Shown here: positions 1 through 6,784 of the stretch, piece after piece
Numbering within the stretch: position 1 is the stretch's first letter
Layout of the letters: the number at the start of each line of letters is the position of its first letter
Assembly: GCA_002338605.1 (NCBI GenBank)
Contig: DDIP01000236.1
Span: 3,765 to 11,608, forward strand
Direction: 5' to 3'
Length of the DNA: 7,844 bases
Origin: Proteobacteria bacterium UBA1847
GTDB taxonomy: Bacteria > Pseudomonadota > Gammaproteobacteria > Steroidobacterales > Woeseiaceae
The notes under the pieces: generated by a model
Told to the model about the DNA's origin: nothing
The model's input: only the letters and a program-made list of their open reading frames with translations
The model's database searches: none
Translations under genes and position numbers: made by a program

Positions 1-1
1 A

Positions 2-1612
2 CATCACCTTGAGGCAGCGGCCATTTTTGAACGCCTGCTTGCTGACAATGTGTCCACGGAGATTCGTGATCGAACCTGGTTTTTCCTGGCCAAAATCTGG
101 TATCAGCGCGGCTATCGCGACAGGTCGCAACAGGCTCTGGATTTCATAGAAGGCGAATTGCCGCGGAATCTGCAACGCGAAGCGCTGATGTTGCGCGCAA
201 ACATACTGATCGATGGGGGCCAGTACGATGCGGCCGTCGCTTTGTTGCAGAACTGGAAGGGCCGCACCGAGTGGGCTAGCTACGCAAAATTCAACATTGG
301 TGTTGCGCTGGTGCGCAGTGGCCGGATCGACGAAGCGCAGGAGCTGCTGAACGAACTCGGCGACATGGATCCATTCAACGACGAGCTGACGTCTTTGCGT
401 GACAAGGCCAACCTGGCGCTGGGATACGCATTGCTACAGGACGGCCAGCCCGCCGCAGCCAAGGAACCGCTGCAGCGTGTGCGCCTTGAAGGGCCTTTTT
501 CGAATAAAGCCTTGCTGGGTGTCGGCTGGGCTGATGCTGAAATGGACAACTACCGTCGGGCGCTGGTGCCGTGGATGGAGCTGCGTGGCCGTGATCTGCT
601 GGATTCCGCGGTACAGGAATCGATGCTGGCGATTCCCTATGCCATGGCACGCCTCGACTCGGTCAGCCAGGCCGCCGACCATTACCTGAATGCAATTGAG
701 GCATTCTACGAAGAGGCCAACAGGCTCGATCGGACGATTGCCCACATTGAGTCAGGCGAAATGTTTGAGCAGTTTCTGTCAAACGATCCGCTCGATAGTA
801 CCGGGTGGTACTGGCAACTCGAGGAACTGCCGGAAGGCCCCGAAGCCAGGTACCTGTTCCACCTGCTGGCAACACACGAATTCCAGGAAGGCCTGAAAAA
901 CTATCGAGATCTGAATTACCTGCAAAAGAACCTGGACAGCTGGCGAGACAATGTCGTCGTCTATGCGAATATGCTGGAGACACGCAAGCAGGCATACGCC
1001 GAACGCCTGCCGCGCGTACAGGATGCCCTTGCACGGGCAGACCTTGAGGGCATGGTGAGCCGCAAACTCGAGTTCGATTCGACGCTGAACAATATCGAGG
1101 AAAGCCACGACTGGCTGGCACTGGCGACGCAATCAGAGTTCGACATGTGGGGCGAAATAACAGGGCTCGAAGGCGCGCCGGCACTGCGGGCCAATATTCC
1201 CGAGGCAGACGAAGTGCGCGACAAGATCCGCCTGCTAAAAGGCGTGTTGCAATGGCAACTGGAGCGGGATTTCAAGGACCGCCTGTGGCGCATACGTCGC
1301 AATTTGAACAATGCAGGAGAAGCCCTGGTTGCGGCGCAGCGGTCGCGGCGGCAAATCGACGAAACGATGCGCAACGAACCACTGCGCTTTCAGGAATTCA
1401 GCGATCGTGTGTACGGCCTCGGCCCGGCTATCGATGACATGGCCCTGCGAGTGAACGATGCGCTGGTCAGTCAGCTTGCTTTCCTGCAGACGATCGCAGT
1501 CGGTGAATTGCAGGCGCAAAAACAACGTCTCGACGTTTACACGGTACAGGCAAGATTCGCGTTGGCAGCGATTTACGATGTCGCTGCGACAGCAGGGGAG
1601 GCCACGCCGTGA
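2..1612 (+). CDS. TPR / helical-repeat protein, 5'-truncated by window edge
   Basis: The reading frame is open from the first bases of the window: codons from position 2 (H-H-L-E-A-A-A-I-F-E-R-L-L) run straight into the rest. The GTG at 50 is therefore an internal Val codon and the true start lies upstream. 536 residues are visible. The first ~230 are paired amphipathic helices with TPR-like spacing of small residues and Ala-Leu pairs (RSQQALDFIEGELP, YDAAVALLQNWKG, IDEAQELLNEL, QPAAAKEPLQRV, YRRALVPWMELRG). Roughly residue 400 onward is long, charged helix rich in Arg, Gln and Glu, likely coiled coil. No signal peptide can be judged because the N-terminus is missing. It shares a 4-bp overlap with the next TPR gene, so the two products are probably made together and act in the same envelope complex. 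A role as periplasmic scaffold is inferred from context; the exact family is not recognised. Confidence is high that it is a real gene, moderate for TPR. Confidence 0.9.
   Translation, partial: HHLEAAAIFERLLADNVSTEIRDRTWFFLAKIWYQRGYRDRSQQALDFIEGELPRNLQREALMLRANILIDGGQYDAAVALLQNWKGRTEWASYAKFNIGVALVRSGRIDEAQELLNELGDMDPFNDELTSLRDKANLALGYALLQDGQPAAAKEPLQRVRLEGPFSNKALLGVGWADAEMDNYRRALVPWMELRGRDLLDSAVQESMLAIPYAMARLDSVSQAADHYLNAIEAFYEEANRLDRTIAHIESGEMFEQFLSNDPLDSTGWYWQLEELPEGPEARYLFHLLATHEFQEGLKNYRDLNYLQKNLDSWRDNVVVYANMLETRKQAYAERLPRVQDALARADLEGMVSRKLEFDSTLNNIEESHDWLALATQSEFDMWGEITGLEGAPALRANIPEADEVRDKIRLLKGVLQWQLERDFKDRLWRIRRNLNNAGEALVAAQRSRRQIDETMRNEPLRFQEFSDRVYGLGPAIDDMALRVNDALVSQLAFLQTIAVGELQAQKQRLDVYTVQARFALAAIYDVAATAGEATP
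1594..1601 (+). promoter_or_regulatory. Ribosome binding site for the 941-aa TPR gene
   Basis: AGGGGAGG lies 7 bases before the GTG at 1609. It decides the start: the nearby ATG at 1613 is out of frame. Because the site sits inside the upstream gene and the GTG overlaps its TGA (GTGA), translation is probably coupled. Confidence 0.8.
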
Positions 1613-4434
1613 ATGCCGCCCGCGTTTTGATCTTGTTGGTCGCAGGAGCATTGCTCGGACTTGTCGCCGAAAGCGCTCACGCTGAAAAACCGAAAGCAAG
1701 GGACACGATCAAGAGCCTGGAAGGAAAGCAGGCCGATATTCGAACTGGCAAGGTGATACTCGGCAGCTCTGACCTGGCACGAGAGAATTACCGGGCATTC
1801 CTTGACCTCGTTTCGGACGATCCTGAGTTGCGGGCAGAGGCAATGCGCCGGCTGGGTGACCTGGAACTTGAAGCGACCGAGGCGCAGCAACTGGTCGACA
1901 ATATCGATGCACTGGACCAGACGGGCTACAACAACGCGGTTGGCCTGTACCAGCAATTGCTCGAGGCCTATCCGGACTATCGACGCAATGACACCGTGTT
2001 GTATCAGCTTGCTCGTGCATACGAGATTGGTGGGCGTACGGACGAGGCGCTCGCAGTTCTCGATGAAGTTGTAGCGAAATTTCCAGGTACCCTGTTGATC
2101 GATGAGGTGCAGTTTCGCCGCGGCGAAATGCTATTCCTGCGCAAGCGTTACAACGATTCGGAAATCGCGTACCAGGATGTCGTCAAGTATGGCGATGCAT
2201 CACGCTTCTATGAGCAGTCGCTGTACAAGCTCGGCTGGTCGCAGTTCAAGCTTGCATGGCACGAAGAAAGCCTCACCCCGTTTTTCGAATTGCTGGATCG
2301 CAAGATTGGCGATGTCGAAATCGGCGAAGGTGATGAGCGCCTGGCGTCACTTACGCGCGCCGAGCGCGAGTTGGTTGAAGATACCTTCCGCGTGTTAAGT
2401 ATCAGCTTTTCCTACATGGACGGTGCGAAGGCGATCGACAGCTTCCTGGCGGGCCGCAACAACCCGCATTACAGCTACATCATTTATCGCAATCTTGGTG
2501 ACCTTTATCTCGAAAAGGAGCGTTACCAGGACGCAGCAGTGACTTACGAAGCATTCGTGGCGCACGATCCGTTCCACCCGAAAGCACCCTTGCTGCAGGT
2601 TGAAGTCATTGAGGCCTACAAGCAGGGCGGCTTTCCGAGTCTTGTGCTGGAAGGAAAAAAACACTTTGTCGAACGCTACGGTATGGACGGCGAATTCTGG
2701 GTGCGCAATCCGCGCGAAGAGAACACAGAAGTTGAAGCGCACCTGAAATCCAACCTGACCGATCTTGCGCAGTACTACCATGCGGAAGCGCAGAAGGAGG
2801 GCAAGAAGAGCGATTACCAGCAAGCAGCCAACTGGTACCGCAAATATCTCGCCTATTTTCCGGGCGAAGCCGATAGTGCAAATACCAACTTTCTGCTGGC
2901 TGAAATCCTGTTTGAAAGCGAGGATTTCCAGGCGGCGACAATGGAATACGAGCGCACTGCTTACGAGTACCCTCATCACGAAAAATCGGCGGAGGCCGGG
3001 TACGCGGCCATTCTCGCTTATCGTGAGTACGAAAAAGCGCTGGACGGCTCGCTCAGGGCCGCCTGGCACAGCCAATATCTCGATAGTGGTCTGAAGTTTG
3101 CTGACACTTTTCCGGAGCATCCGGAGTCCGGCGCGGTGCTGACGACGGTCGCCGAGGACTTGTTCAAGCAGGGCCAGTTTGACCTGGCTATCGCTGTCGG
3201 TCAGGCCGTGGTTGCGAAGCAACCGGCGGTTGACTCGAAATTGTTGCGAACATCCTGGACCGTTATTGCGCATTCGCAATTTGATTTGGGCAATTTTTTC
3301 GCAGCTGAGAACGCCTACTACAGCTTGCGAAACTTTACACCCGCCGATGATCAGCTTGCCTCACAGGAAATCAAGGACCGCATCGCATCGTCAATTTACA
3401 AGCAAGGCGAACAGGCACGTGACAGTGGTGACCTCGAAACCGCCGTAACGCATTTCACACGGCTGGGACAGGCAGTTCCGGATTCGGGTATTCGTGCGAC
3501 CGCCGAATACGATGCGGCTGCAGCATTGATTAACCTTCAAGCCTGGGATCGGGCGTCAGGCGTTCTTGAGAAATTTCGGGCGGATTATCCGGACAGTGAA
3601 TTTGCCGATGACGTCACGCAGAAGCTCGCTGTTACCTACCTGGAATCAGGCGATGGCGATCGTGCCGCTGCCGAATTTGAGCGCATTGCGGACGCGGAGA
3701 CGAGCAGCGACGATGTGCGACGTGAAGCGTTGTGGAAAGCGTCGGAGCTTTATGAAACGTCCGGCGCAATCGCAAGCGAGCAGCGCGTATTGAATGCGAT
3801 CCTCGCGCGCTACCCGGATCCGCTGTCTGAATCGATCGAAGCGCATTTTCGATTGCTGCAGATTGAGCGGCAGACGGGTACCGAGGCGGGCGTAGTTGCA
3901 CGGCTGAAAGAACTCGTCAATGTCGACGCACGGGCCGGTGCGCAGCGATCGGATCGCACGCGCTATCTTGCGGCAGTCGCGTCACTTGAACTGGCCGAAC
4001 CTGTCCGGCGTCGATTTGAAGTCGTGAAATTGACACAGCCTCTGGCGGATAGCCTCAAACTCAAGAAGGCGCTGATGGAAGACGTTATCTCGGCCTACAC
4101 AGGCGCGGCGGATTACGGCGTCGCGGAAGTGACAACAGCAGCGACGTATCGTCTCGGTGAGGTTTACCAGAAGTTCAGTGCGGACCTGATGAGTTCCGAT
4201 CGACCCAGAGAACTCGATGCCGATGCCCTGGAGCAATACGAAATTTTGCTTGAAGAGCAGGCATTCCCGTTCGAGGAAAAAGCGATCGATCTTTATAAGG
4301 CGAATGCCGACCGCGCCGCGAGCGGTGTTTACGACCAGTGGGTACAAAAGAGTTTCGAGCGACTGGCCAAAATGATGCCAGCACGATATGCGAAAGAGGA
4401 GCGCAGTGAAGATGTTGTTACAGCGCTGTATTAG
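1609..4434 (+). CDS. Large exported TPR-repeat protein (periplasmic scaffold)
   Basis: A 941-residue protein starting at GTG. The N-terminus is a classical Sec signal peptide: Arg at residue 5, a hydrophobic core at about 6-20, then A-H-A before E26, giving predicted cleavage after residue 25. The mature part is almost entirely helical repeats of the TPR/BamD-CpoB style. The clearest are around residues 106-150 (YNNAVGLYQQLLEAYPDY, DEALAVLDEVVAKFPG), 306-325 (YQDAAVTYEAFVAHDP), 404-460 (AANWYRKYLAYFPGEAD, AATMEYERTAYEYPHH) and 645-695 (SGVLEKFRADYPDSEF, DRAAAEFERIAD). The repeated pattern of aromatic, then Y/F-P at the helix turn, is typical of periplasmic TPR proteins that bind partner proteins. 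No enzyme motif is seen. It overlaps both neighbours, which places it in the operon with the ExbB/ExbD/TonB-like motor. GltD/AgmU-type TPR proteins of the myxobacterial gliding machine are the nearest functional analogue I can name; homology is inferred, not shown. Confidence 0.95.
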   Translation: MNAARVLILLVAGALLGLVAESAHAEKPKARDTIKSLEGKQADIRTGKVILGSSDLARENYRAFLDLVSDDPELRAEAMRRLGDLELEATEAQQLVDNIDALDQTGYNNAVGLYQQLLEAYPDYRRNDTVLYQLARAYEIGGRTDEALAVLDEVVAKFPGTLLIDEVQFRRGEMLFLRKRYNDSEIAYQDVVKYGDASRFYEQSLYKLGWSQFKLAWHEESLTPFFELLDRKIGDVEIGEGDERLASLTRAERELVEDTFRVLSISFSYMDGAKAIDSFLAGRNNPHYSYIIYRNLGDLYLEKERYQDAAVTYEAFVAHDPFHPKAPLLQVEVIEAYKQGGFPSLVLEGKKHFVERYGMDGEFWVRNPREENTEVEAHLKSNLTDLAQYYHAEAQKEGKKSDYQQAANWYRKYLAYFPGEADSANTNFLLAEILFESEDFQAATMEYERTAYEYPHHEKSAEAGYAAILAYREYEKALDGSLRAAWHSQYLDSGLKFADTFPEHPESGAVLTTVAEDLFKQGQFDLAIAVGQAVVAKQPAVDSKLLRTSWTVIAHSQFDLGNFFAAENAYYSLRNFTPADDQLASQEIKDRIASSIYKQGEQARDSGDLETAVTHFTRLGQAVPDSGIRATAEYDAAAALINLQAWDRASGVLEKFRADYPDSEFADDVTQKLAVTYLESGDGDRAAAEFERIADAETSSDDVRREALWKASELYETSGAIASEQRVLNAILARYPDPLSESIEAHFRLLQIERQTGTEAGVVARLKELVNVDARAGAQRSDRTRYLAAVASLELAEPVRRRFEVVKLTQPLADSLKLKKALMEDVISAYTGAADYGVAEVTTAATYRLGEVYQKFSADLMSSDRPRELDADALEQYEILLEEQAFPFEEKAIDLYKANADRAASGVYDQWVQKSFERLAKMMPARYAKEERSEDVVTALY
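4393..4401 (+). promoter_or_regulatory. Ribosome binding site deciding the lipoprotein start
   Basis: AAAGAGGAG lies 4 bases before GTG 4406 and 10 bases before ATG 4412. It is downstream of ATG 4388, which has no purine-rich site ahead of it. This argues for 4406 or 4412 as the start, not the longer 4388 reading. Confidence 0.7.
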
Positions 4435-5068
4435 AAATTTTCAGGTTGCCGCGGCTTTGCTGGCACTGCTAGTGCTCGGCGCCTGTGCCGGATCGGGGCC
4501 CGCGAAGACAGTGGATACCCGAGCGCGTACAGCGTCACCGACTGGTGGTGAGCCGGGAGAAACCCTGGTCCCGGCCGCAGCGCTGACACTGTTTGAGCAG
4601 GCGGCGTCCGCGATGGCCAGTGGCGACCTGCTGGATGCCGAGCTTCGATTCAAGGAGTTCCTGCTGCAATACAAGGGATATCCGGGCGCCTACGTCAACC
4701 TGGCCATAATCCACGCAAATAACGGTGATGATGCCGCGGCGAGTGCTGCAATTGATGCTGCTCTGCAGATCGAGCCCAGCCACCCGGCGGCTTTGAACCA
4801 ATTGGGCATGCTACTTCGCAGAAATGGCAAATTTCTCGAGGCAGAGGCCGCTTATTTGAAGGCCGTCACAGTCTCGCCCGACTACGCCTTGGCACACTAC
4901 AACCTGGGCGTTCTTAATGAATTGTACTTGCAGCGCCTGGATCAGGCGCTGCAGCACTTTGAGGCCTACCAGGCCATCGTTGGTAACGATGAGCAGGTTG
5001 AAAGGTGGATCTCGGACCTGACGCGTCGCGTTGCGGCGAATCAGCGTACAGCAAACGTCGCGGAATGA
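4406..5068 (+). CDS. TPR lipoprotein, probably outer-membrane anchored
   Basis: 220 residues from GTG 4406 (ATG 4412 would give 218; ATG 4388 is possible but lacks a ribosome binding site). The N-terminus has Lys2, Arg7 and Arg10, a hydrophobic core, and a lipobox L-G-A-C ending at Cys27. Residue +2 is Ala, not Asp, so Lol sorting to the outer membrane is expected. After a Thr/Ser/Pro/Gly linker (about 28-58), four TPR-like units follow at about 61-92, 95-126, 128-159 and 162-195 (for example AYVNLAIIHANNGDDAAA, AALNQLGMLLRRNGKFLEAE, AHYNLGVLNELYLQRLDQA). The style is that of PilF/NlpI-type TPR lipoproteins, and of GltE/AglT in myxobacteria. It overlaps the previous gene's end by 29 bp and the next gene by 4 bp. 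Likely role: the outer-membrane end of the TPR scaffold, helping assemble or anchor the motor's target. The lipoprotein and TPR calls are directly supported; the role is inferred. Confidence 0.92.
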   Translation: MKMLLQRCIRNFQVAAALLALLVLGACAGSGPAKTVDTRARTASPTGGEPGETLVPAAALTLFEQAASAMASGDLLDAELRFKEFLLQYKGYPGAYVNLAIIHANNGDDAAASAAIDAALQIEPSHPAALNQLGMLLRRNGKFLEAEAAYLKAVTVSPDYALAHYNLGVLNELYLQRLDQALQHFEAYQAIVGNDEQVERWISDLTRRVAANQRTANVAE

Positions 5069-5526
5069 CGGACATGAGTACTTCAAGAGCATTTGTATTC
5101 GGATCCGCCATCATGCTGGCCTTGTCACTGGCAACGTTTGCTGCTTTCGCTCAGGACGAGATTGACGAGATCGGTCCGGCTGTTGATACGTCGACAATTG
5201 AACCCGAGCCTGTCGTGTCAAAGGAATCAGAATCCGATGACATCGATCCCGCCGTCGATACGTCGGCACCGGGCAGCGACATCACTCGGCAAACGACGGG
5301 TAATCGAGTCATGGACTCGATCGAGCTGGGGCGAACAGAGATCACCGGTAACCAGGAGTTGCCGAAGGTTTTGTATATCGTGCCCTGGAAGAAGGCGGAT
5401 CCCGGGGATTTGATGGGCAGGCCCGTCAACACGCTGCTCGACGAGGTGCTCGCACCGATTGACCGAGACGAGTTTATCCGCCAGGTCGATTATTACGATG
5501 ACCTGTATGGCGATGGAGAAGAGTGA
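5065..5526 (+). CDS. Small acidic exported protein of unknown function
   Basis: 153 residues from ATG 5065, whose ATGA overlaps the stop of the lipoprotein gene. ATG 5074 (MSTSRAF, 150 aa) is an equally good protein start with a more basic n-region. Neither has a strong ribosome binding site, and coupling favours 5065. A signal peptide spans residues 1-29 with cleavage after A-F-A, before Q30-D31. Mature residues 30-75 are acidic and low in complexity, with two copies of D-(E/D)-I-(G/D)-PAVDTS 24 residues apart. Residues 84-153 look like a folded or conserved module: S-I-E-L-G-R-T-E-I-T-G-N-Q-E-L-P, then V-L-Y-I-V-P-W-K-K, then G-R-P-V-N-T-L-L-D-E-V-L, and an acidic tail with D-Y-Y-D-D. No transmembrane segment is seen beyond the signal peptide and no lipobox. 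I do not recognise a named family. Position between the TPR genes and the ExbB/ExbD motor suggests a periplasmic accessory subunit. Confidence 0.85.
   Translation: MTDMSTSRAFVFGSAIMLALSLATFAAFAQDEIDEIGPAVDTSTIEPEPVVSKESESDDIDPAVDTSAPGSDITRQTTGNRVMDSIELGRTEITGNQELPKVLYIVPWKKADPGDLMGRPVNTLLDEVLAPIDRDEFIRQVDYYDDLYGDGEE
5164..5265 (+). repeat. Two-copy 10-residue repeat inside the acidic exported protein
   Basis: Units at 5164-5193 and 5236-5265 encode D-E-I-G-PAVDTS and D-D-I-D-PAVDTS with a 72-bp period. The core GATACGTCG is identical at DNA level; other codons differ, so the duplication is either old or held by selection on the peptide. Confidence 0.75.
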
Positions 5527-5528
5527 GT

Positions 5529-5544
5529 GCGACGAATGCGTCGC
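5529..5544 (+). other. Hairpin 1 in the gap before exbB-like gene
   Basis: GCGACG and CGTCGC form a perfect 6-bp GC-rich stem around the loop AATG, two bases after the stop codon at 5524-5526. A T6 run occurs at 5558-5563, but 13 bases downstream of the stem, too far for a standard intrinsic terminator. Could be an mRNA processing or 3'-end stability element separating the TPR half of the operon from the motor half. Confidence 0.5.
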
Positions 5545-5567
5545 TGAACGAATGAGGTTTTTTAGTT

Positions 5568-5583
5568 GCAGGCGAAGGCCTGC
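5568..5583 (+). other. Hairpin 2 in the gap before exbB-like gene
   Basis: GCAGGC and GCCTGC form a perfect 6-bp stem around GAAG, directly after the T6 tract and 21 bases before the ribosome binding site of the exbB-like gene. It lacks a following T-run. A 5' stabilising structure or attenuator-like element is possible. I see no convincing promoter in this 93-bp gap. Confidence 0.5.
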
Positions 5584-5604
5584 CAGATGCATGAATTCTG
5601 TTTT

Positions 5605-5612
5605 AAGAGGAG
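5605..5612 (+). promoter_or_regulatory. Strong ribosome binding site for exbB-like gene
   Basis: AAGAGGAG, 7 bases before ATG 5620. It fixes the start there; the frame is open further upstream to a TTG at 5566, but that would put the second hairpin inside the gene and has no such signal. Confidence 0.85.
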
Positions 5613-5619
5613 CAGACAA

Positions 5620-6261
5620 ATGAGCACAATAGTGCGTTTTTTCCAGGAAGGCGGACCGTTTATGATCCCCATCCTGCTGGTATTCGGGTTCGGCATTGCG
5701 ATTGCGATCGAGCGCTGGACCTACCTGACCGTGTCGGGTGCAAGCAATCGTGCGTTGTGGAAAAAAATCGTGCCTTTCCTGAAGGCTGGTAACTTCCAGG
5801 AAGCGGCGCAGCATACAGCGAAGTCCAAAGCAGCAATCGGTTCGATCCTGACTTATGGTCTGTATCGGGTTAAATCTGCGCGTCGCCGCGATGATATCGA
5901 GAAGGCGATGGAAGAAAGCCTGATGGAAGTTCTTCCGCGACTCGAAAAGCGTACGCACTATATTGCAACGCTCGCAAATATTGCGACACTGCTCGGCCTG
6001 CTCGGAACAATTATCGGCCTGATTTCCGCCTTTACCGCGGTTGCCGAAGCCAACCCTGCAGACAAAGCGGACATGCTGTCGGCGTCAATTTCGACCGCGA
6101 TGAACACGACGGCTTTCGGCTTGATGGCCGCTATTCCGTTGCTGTTGATCCATGCATTGCTGCAGACCAAGACCAACGCACTGGTTGACAGTCTTGAGAT
6201 GGCGAGCGTGAAGTTCCTGAACGCCGTGACCGAGCGCCAGTTGAAGACGGCCGGAGCGTAA
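5620..6261 (+). CDS. MotA/TolQ/ExbB-family proton channel subunit (AglR/ExbB-like)
   Basis: 213 residues, the normal size for ExbB/TolQ. Three membrane helices: about 13-31 (PFMIPILLVFGFGIAIAI), 116-141 and 158-181. A cytoplasmic loop between the first two carries a basic patch (SARRR, 86-90) and the helix EKAMEESLMEVLPRLEKR. TM2 carries the family signature L-G-L-L-G-T-I-I-G-L; Thr130 matches the pore threonine. TM3 carries T-T-A-F-G-L-M-A-A-I-P; Thr164 and Pro173 are in the conserved places. The product should form the pentameric inner-membrane channel that, with ExbD-type subunits, turns proton flow into mechanical work on a TonB-like partner. Odd point: the TM3 glutamate of E. coli ExbB/TolQ (GIAEAL) is Thr159 here (SISTAM), as expected for a divergent AglR-like subclass more than for housekeeping TolQ. 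The two ExbD-type genes follow at once (4-bp gap). Family assignment is firm; the AglR-like subclass is inferred. Confidence 0.95.
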   Translation: MSTIVRFFQEGGPFMIPILLVFGFGIAIAIERWTYLTVSGASNRALWKKIVPFLKAGNFQEAAQHTAKSKAAIGSILTYGLYRVKSARRRDDIEKAMEESLMEVLPRLEKRTHYIATLANIATLLGLLGTIIGLISAFTAVAEANPADKADMLSASISTAMNTTAFGLMAAIPLLLIHALLQTKTNALVDSLEMASVKFLNAVTERQLKTAGA

Positions 6262-6265
6262 AGCC

Positions 6266-6784
6266 ATGATTCGTAGCCGCAGGGGCGGTCGTCGTCATAA
6301 CGAAGACACGGCTGAACTCAACATCACGGCATTCATGAACCTGATGGTTATTCTGGTTCCCTTCCTGCTCATTACCGCGGTGTTCTCGCGATTGGCAATT
6401 CTCGAACTGAATTTGCCAGGCTCCTCTTCTGAGCCCGTGGAACCGCAGGATCAGGTGTTCCAGCTTGAGGTGATCGTTCGCTCTGACAAGATTGAAGTGG
6501 GCGACCGCAATCAGGGCCTGCTGGGCGTTTACCCCAACACCGATGGTGGCTACGACTACGAGGCAGTGGCAAGCAAACTGCAAGAGCTCAAAAAGCGTTA
6601 TCCAAAGAAAACGGATGCGTCCATTCTTCTTGAACAGGAAATCGCGTACGACACGCTTGTCCAGATTATGGATACCGTGCGGGTTGCTGAGATCGTTGAC
6701 GAAGATCTCGAGTCCGTTGCACGAGAGGACCTGTTTCCTGATATCTCGATAGGCGATGCGCCTGTCGTTGGCGGAGGTGCCTGA
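6266..6784 (+). CDS. ExbD/TolR-family subunit 1 with Asn in place of the proton-binding Asp
   Basis: 172 residues from ATG 6266, with GGAG 9 bases upstream. Topology is classic: a strongly basic cytoplasmic tail (IRSRRGGRRH), one membrane helix at about 20-40 (ITAFMNLMVILVPFLLITAV), then a periplasmic ExbD-type domain containing L-N-L-P near the membrane exit and a Tyr-Asp-x-Leu-Val-x-Ile-Met-Asp segment. In ExbD, TolR and MotB the helix carries an Asp essential for proton passage, at position 25 in E. coli ExbD. Here that position is Asn25 (AAC at 6338-6340) in the otherwise good motif L-N-I-T-A-F-M-N-L-M. The C-terminus ends in a short Gly-rich tail. It overlaps the second ExbD gene by one base. 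It may form heterodimers with that product and contribute structure or load-binding without carrying protons. Homology is firm; the functional consequence is inferred. Confidence 0.93.
   Translation: MIRSRRGGRRHNEDTAELNITAFMNLMVILVPFLLITAVFSRLAILELNLPGSSSEPVEPQDQVFQLEVIVRSDKIEVGDRNQGLLGVYPNTDGGYDYEAVASKLQELKKRYPKKTDASILLEQEIAYDTLVQIMDTVRVAEIVDEDLESVAREDLFPDISIGDAPVVGGGA

Noticed and set aside
663..1184. 173-codon open frame on the minus strand
   Set aside because: Antisense to the first TPR gene, with Arg/Pro/Cys-rich translation typical of shadow frames.
2395..3279. 294-codon open frame on the minus strand
   Set aside because: Lies wholly inside the well-supported 941-aa TPR gene; its translation has no recognisable domain.
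5005..5064. Upstream extension of the acidic exported protein to ATG 5005
   Set aside because: It would overlap the lipoprotein gene by 64 bases and bury the signal peptide behind 20 polar residues; starts at 5065 or 5074 fit better.
5527..5563. Hairpin 1 plus T6 as a Rho-independent terminator
   Set aside because: The T-run begins 13 bases after the stem, and the downstream motor genes are clearly part of the same functional set; left as an unexplained structure.
5566..5595. Possible sigma-70 promoter (TTGCAG with weak -10 candidates) before the ExbB-like gene
   Set aside because: Only about half of the consensus positions match in either box, and the region overlaps hairpin 2.
5566..5619. 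TTG 5566 as start of the ExbB-like gene
   Set aside because: It would contain hairpin 2 and the strong ribosome binding site; ATG 5620 has that site at ideal spacing and gives the usual family length.
5227..5958. 243-codon open frame on the minus strand
   Set aside because: Crosses the acidic-protein gene, the hairpin gap and the first half of the ExbB-like gene; no family features.
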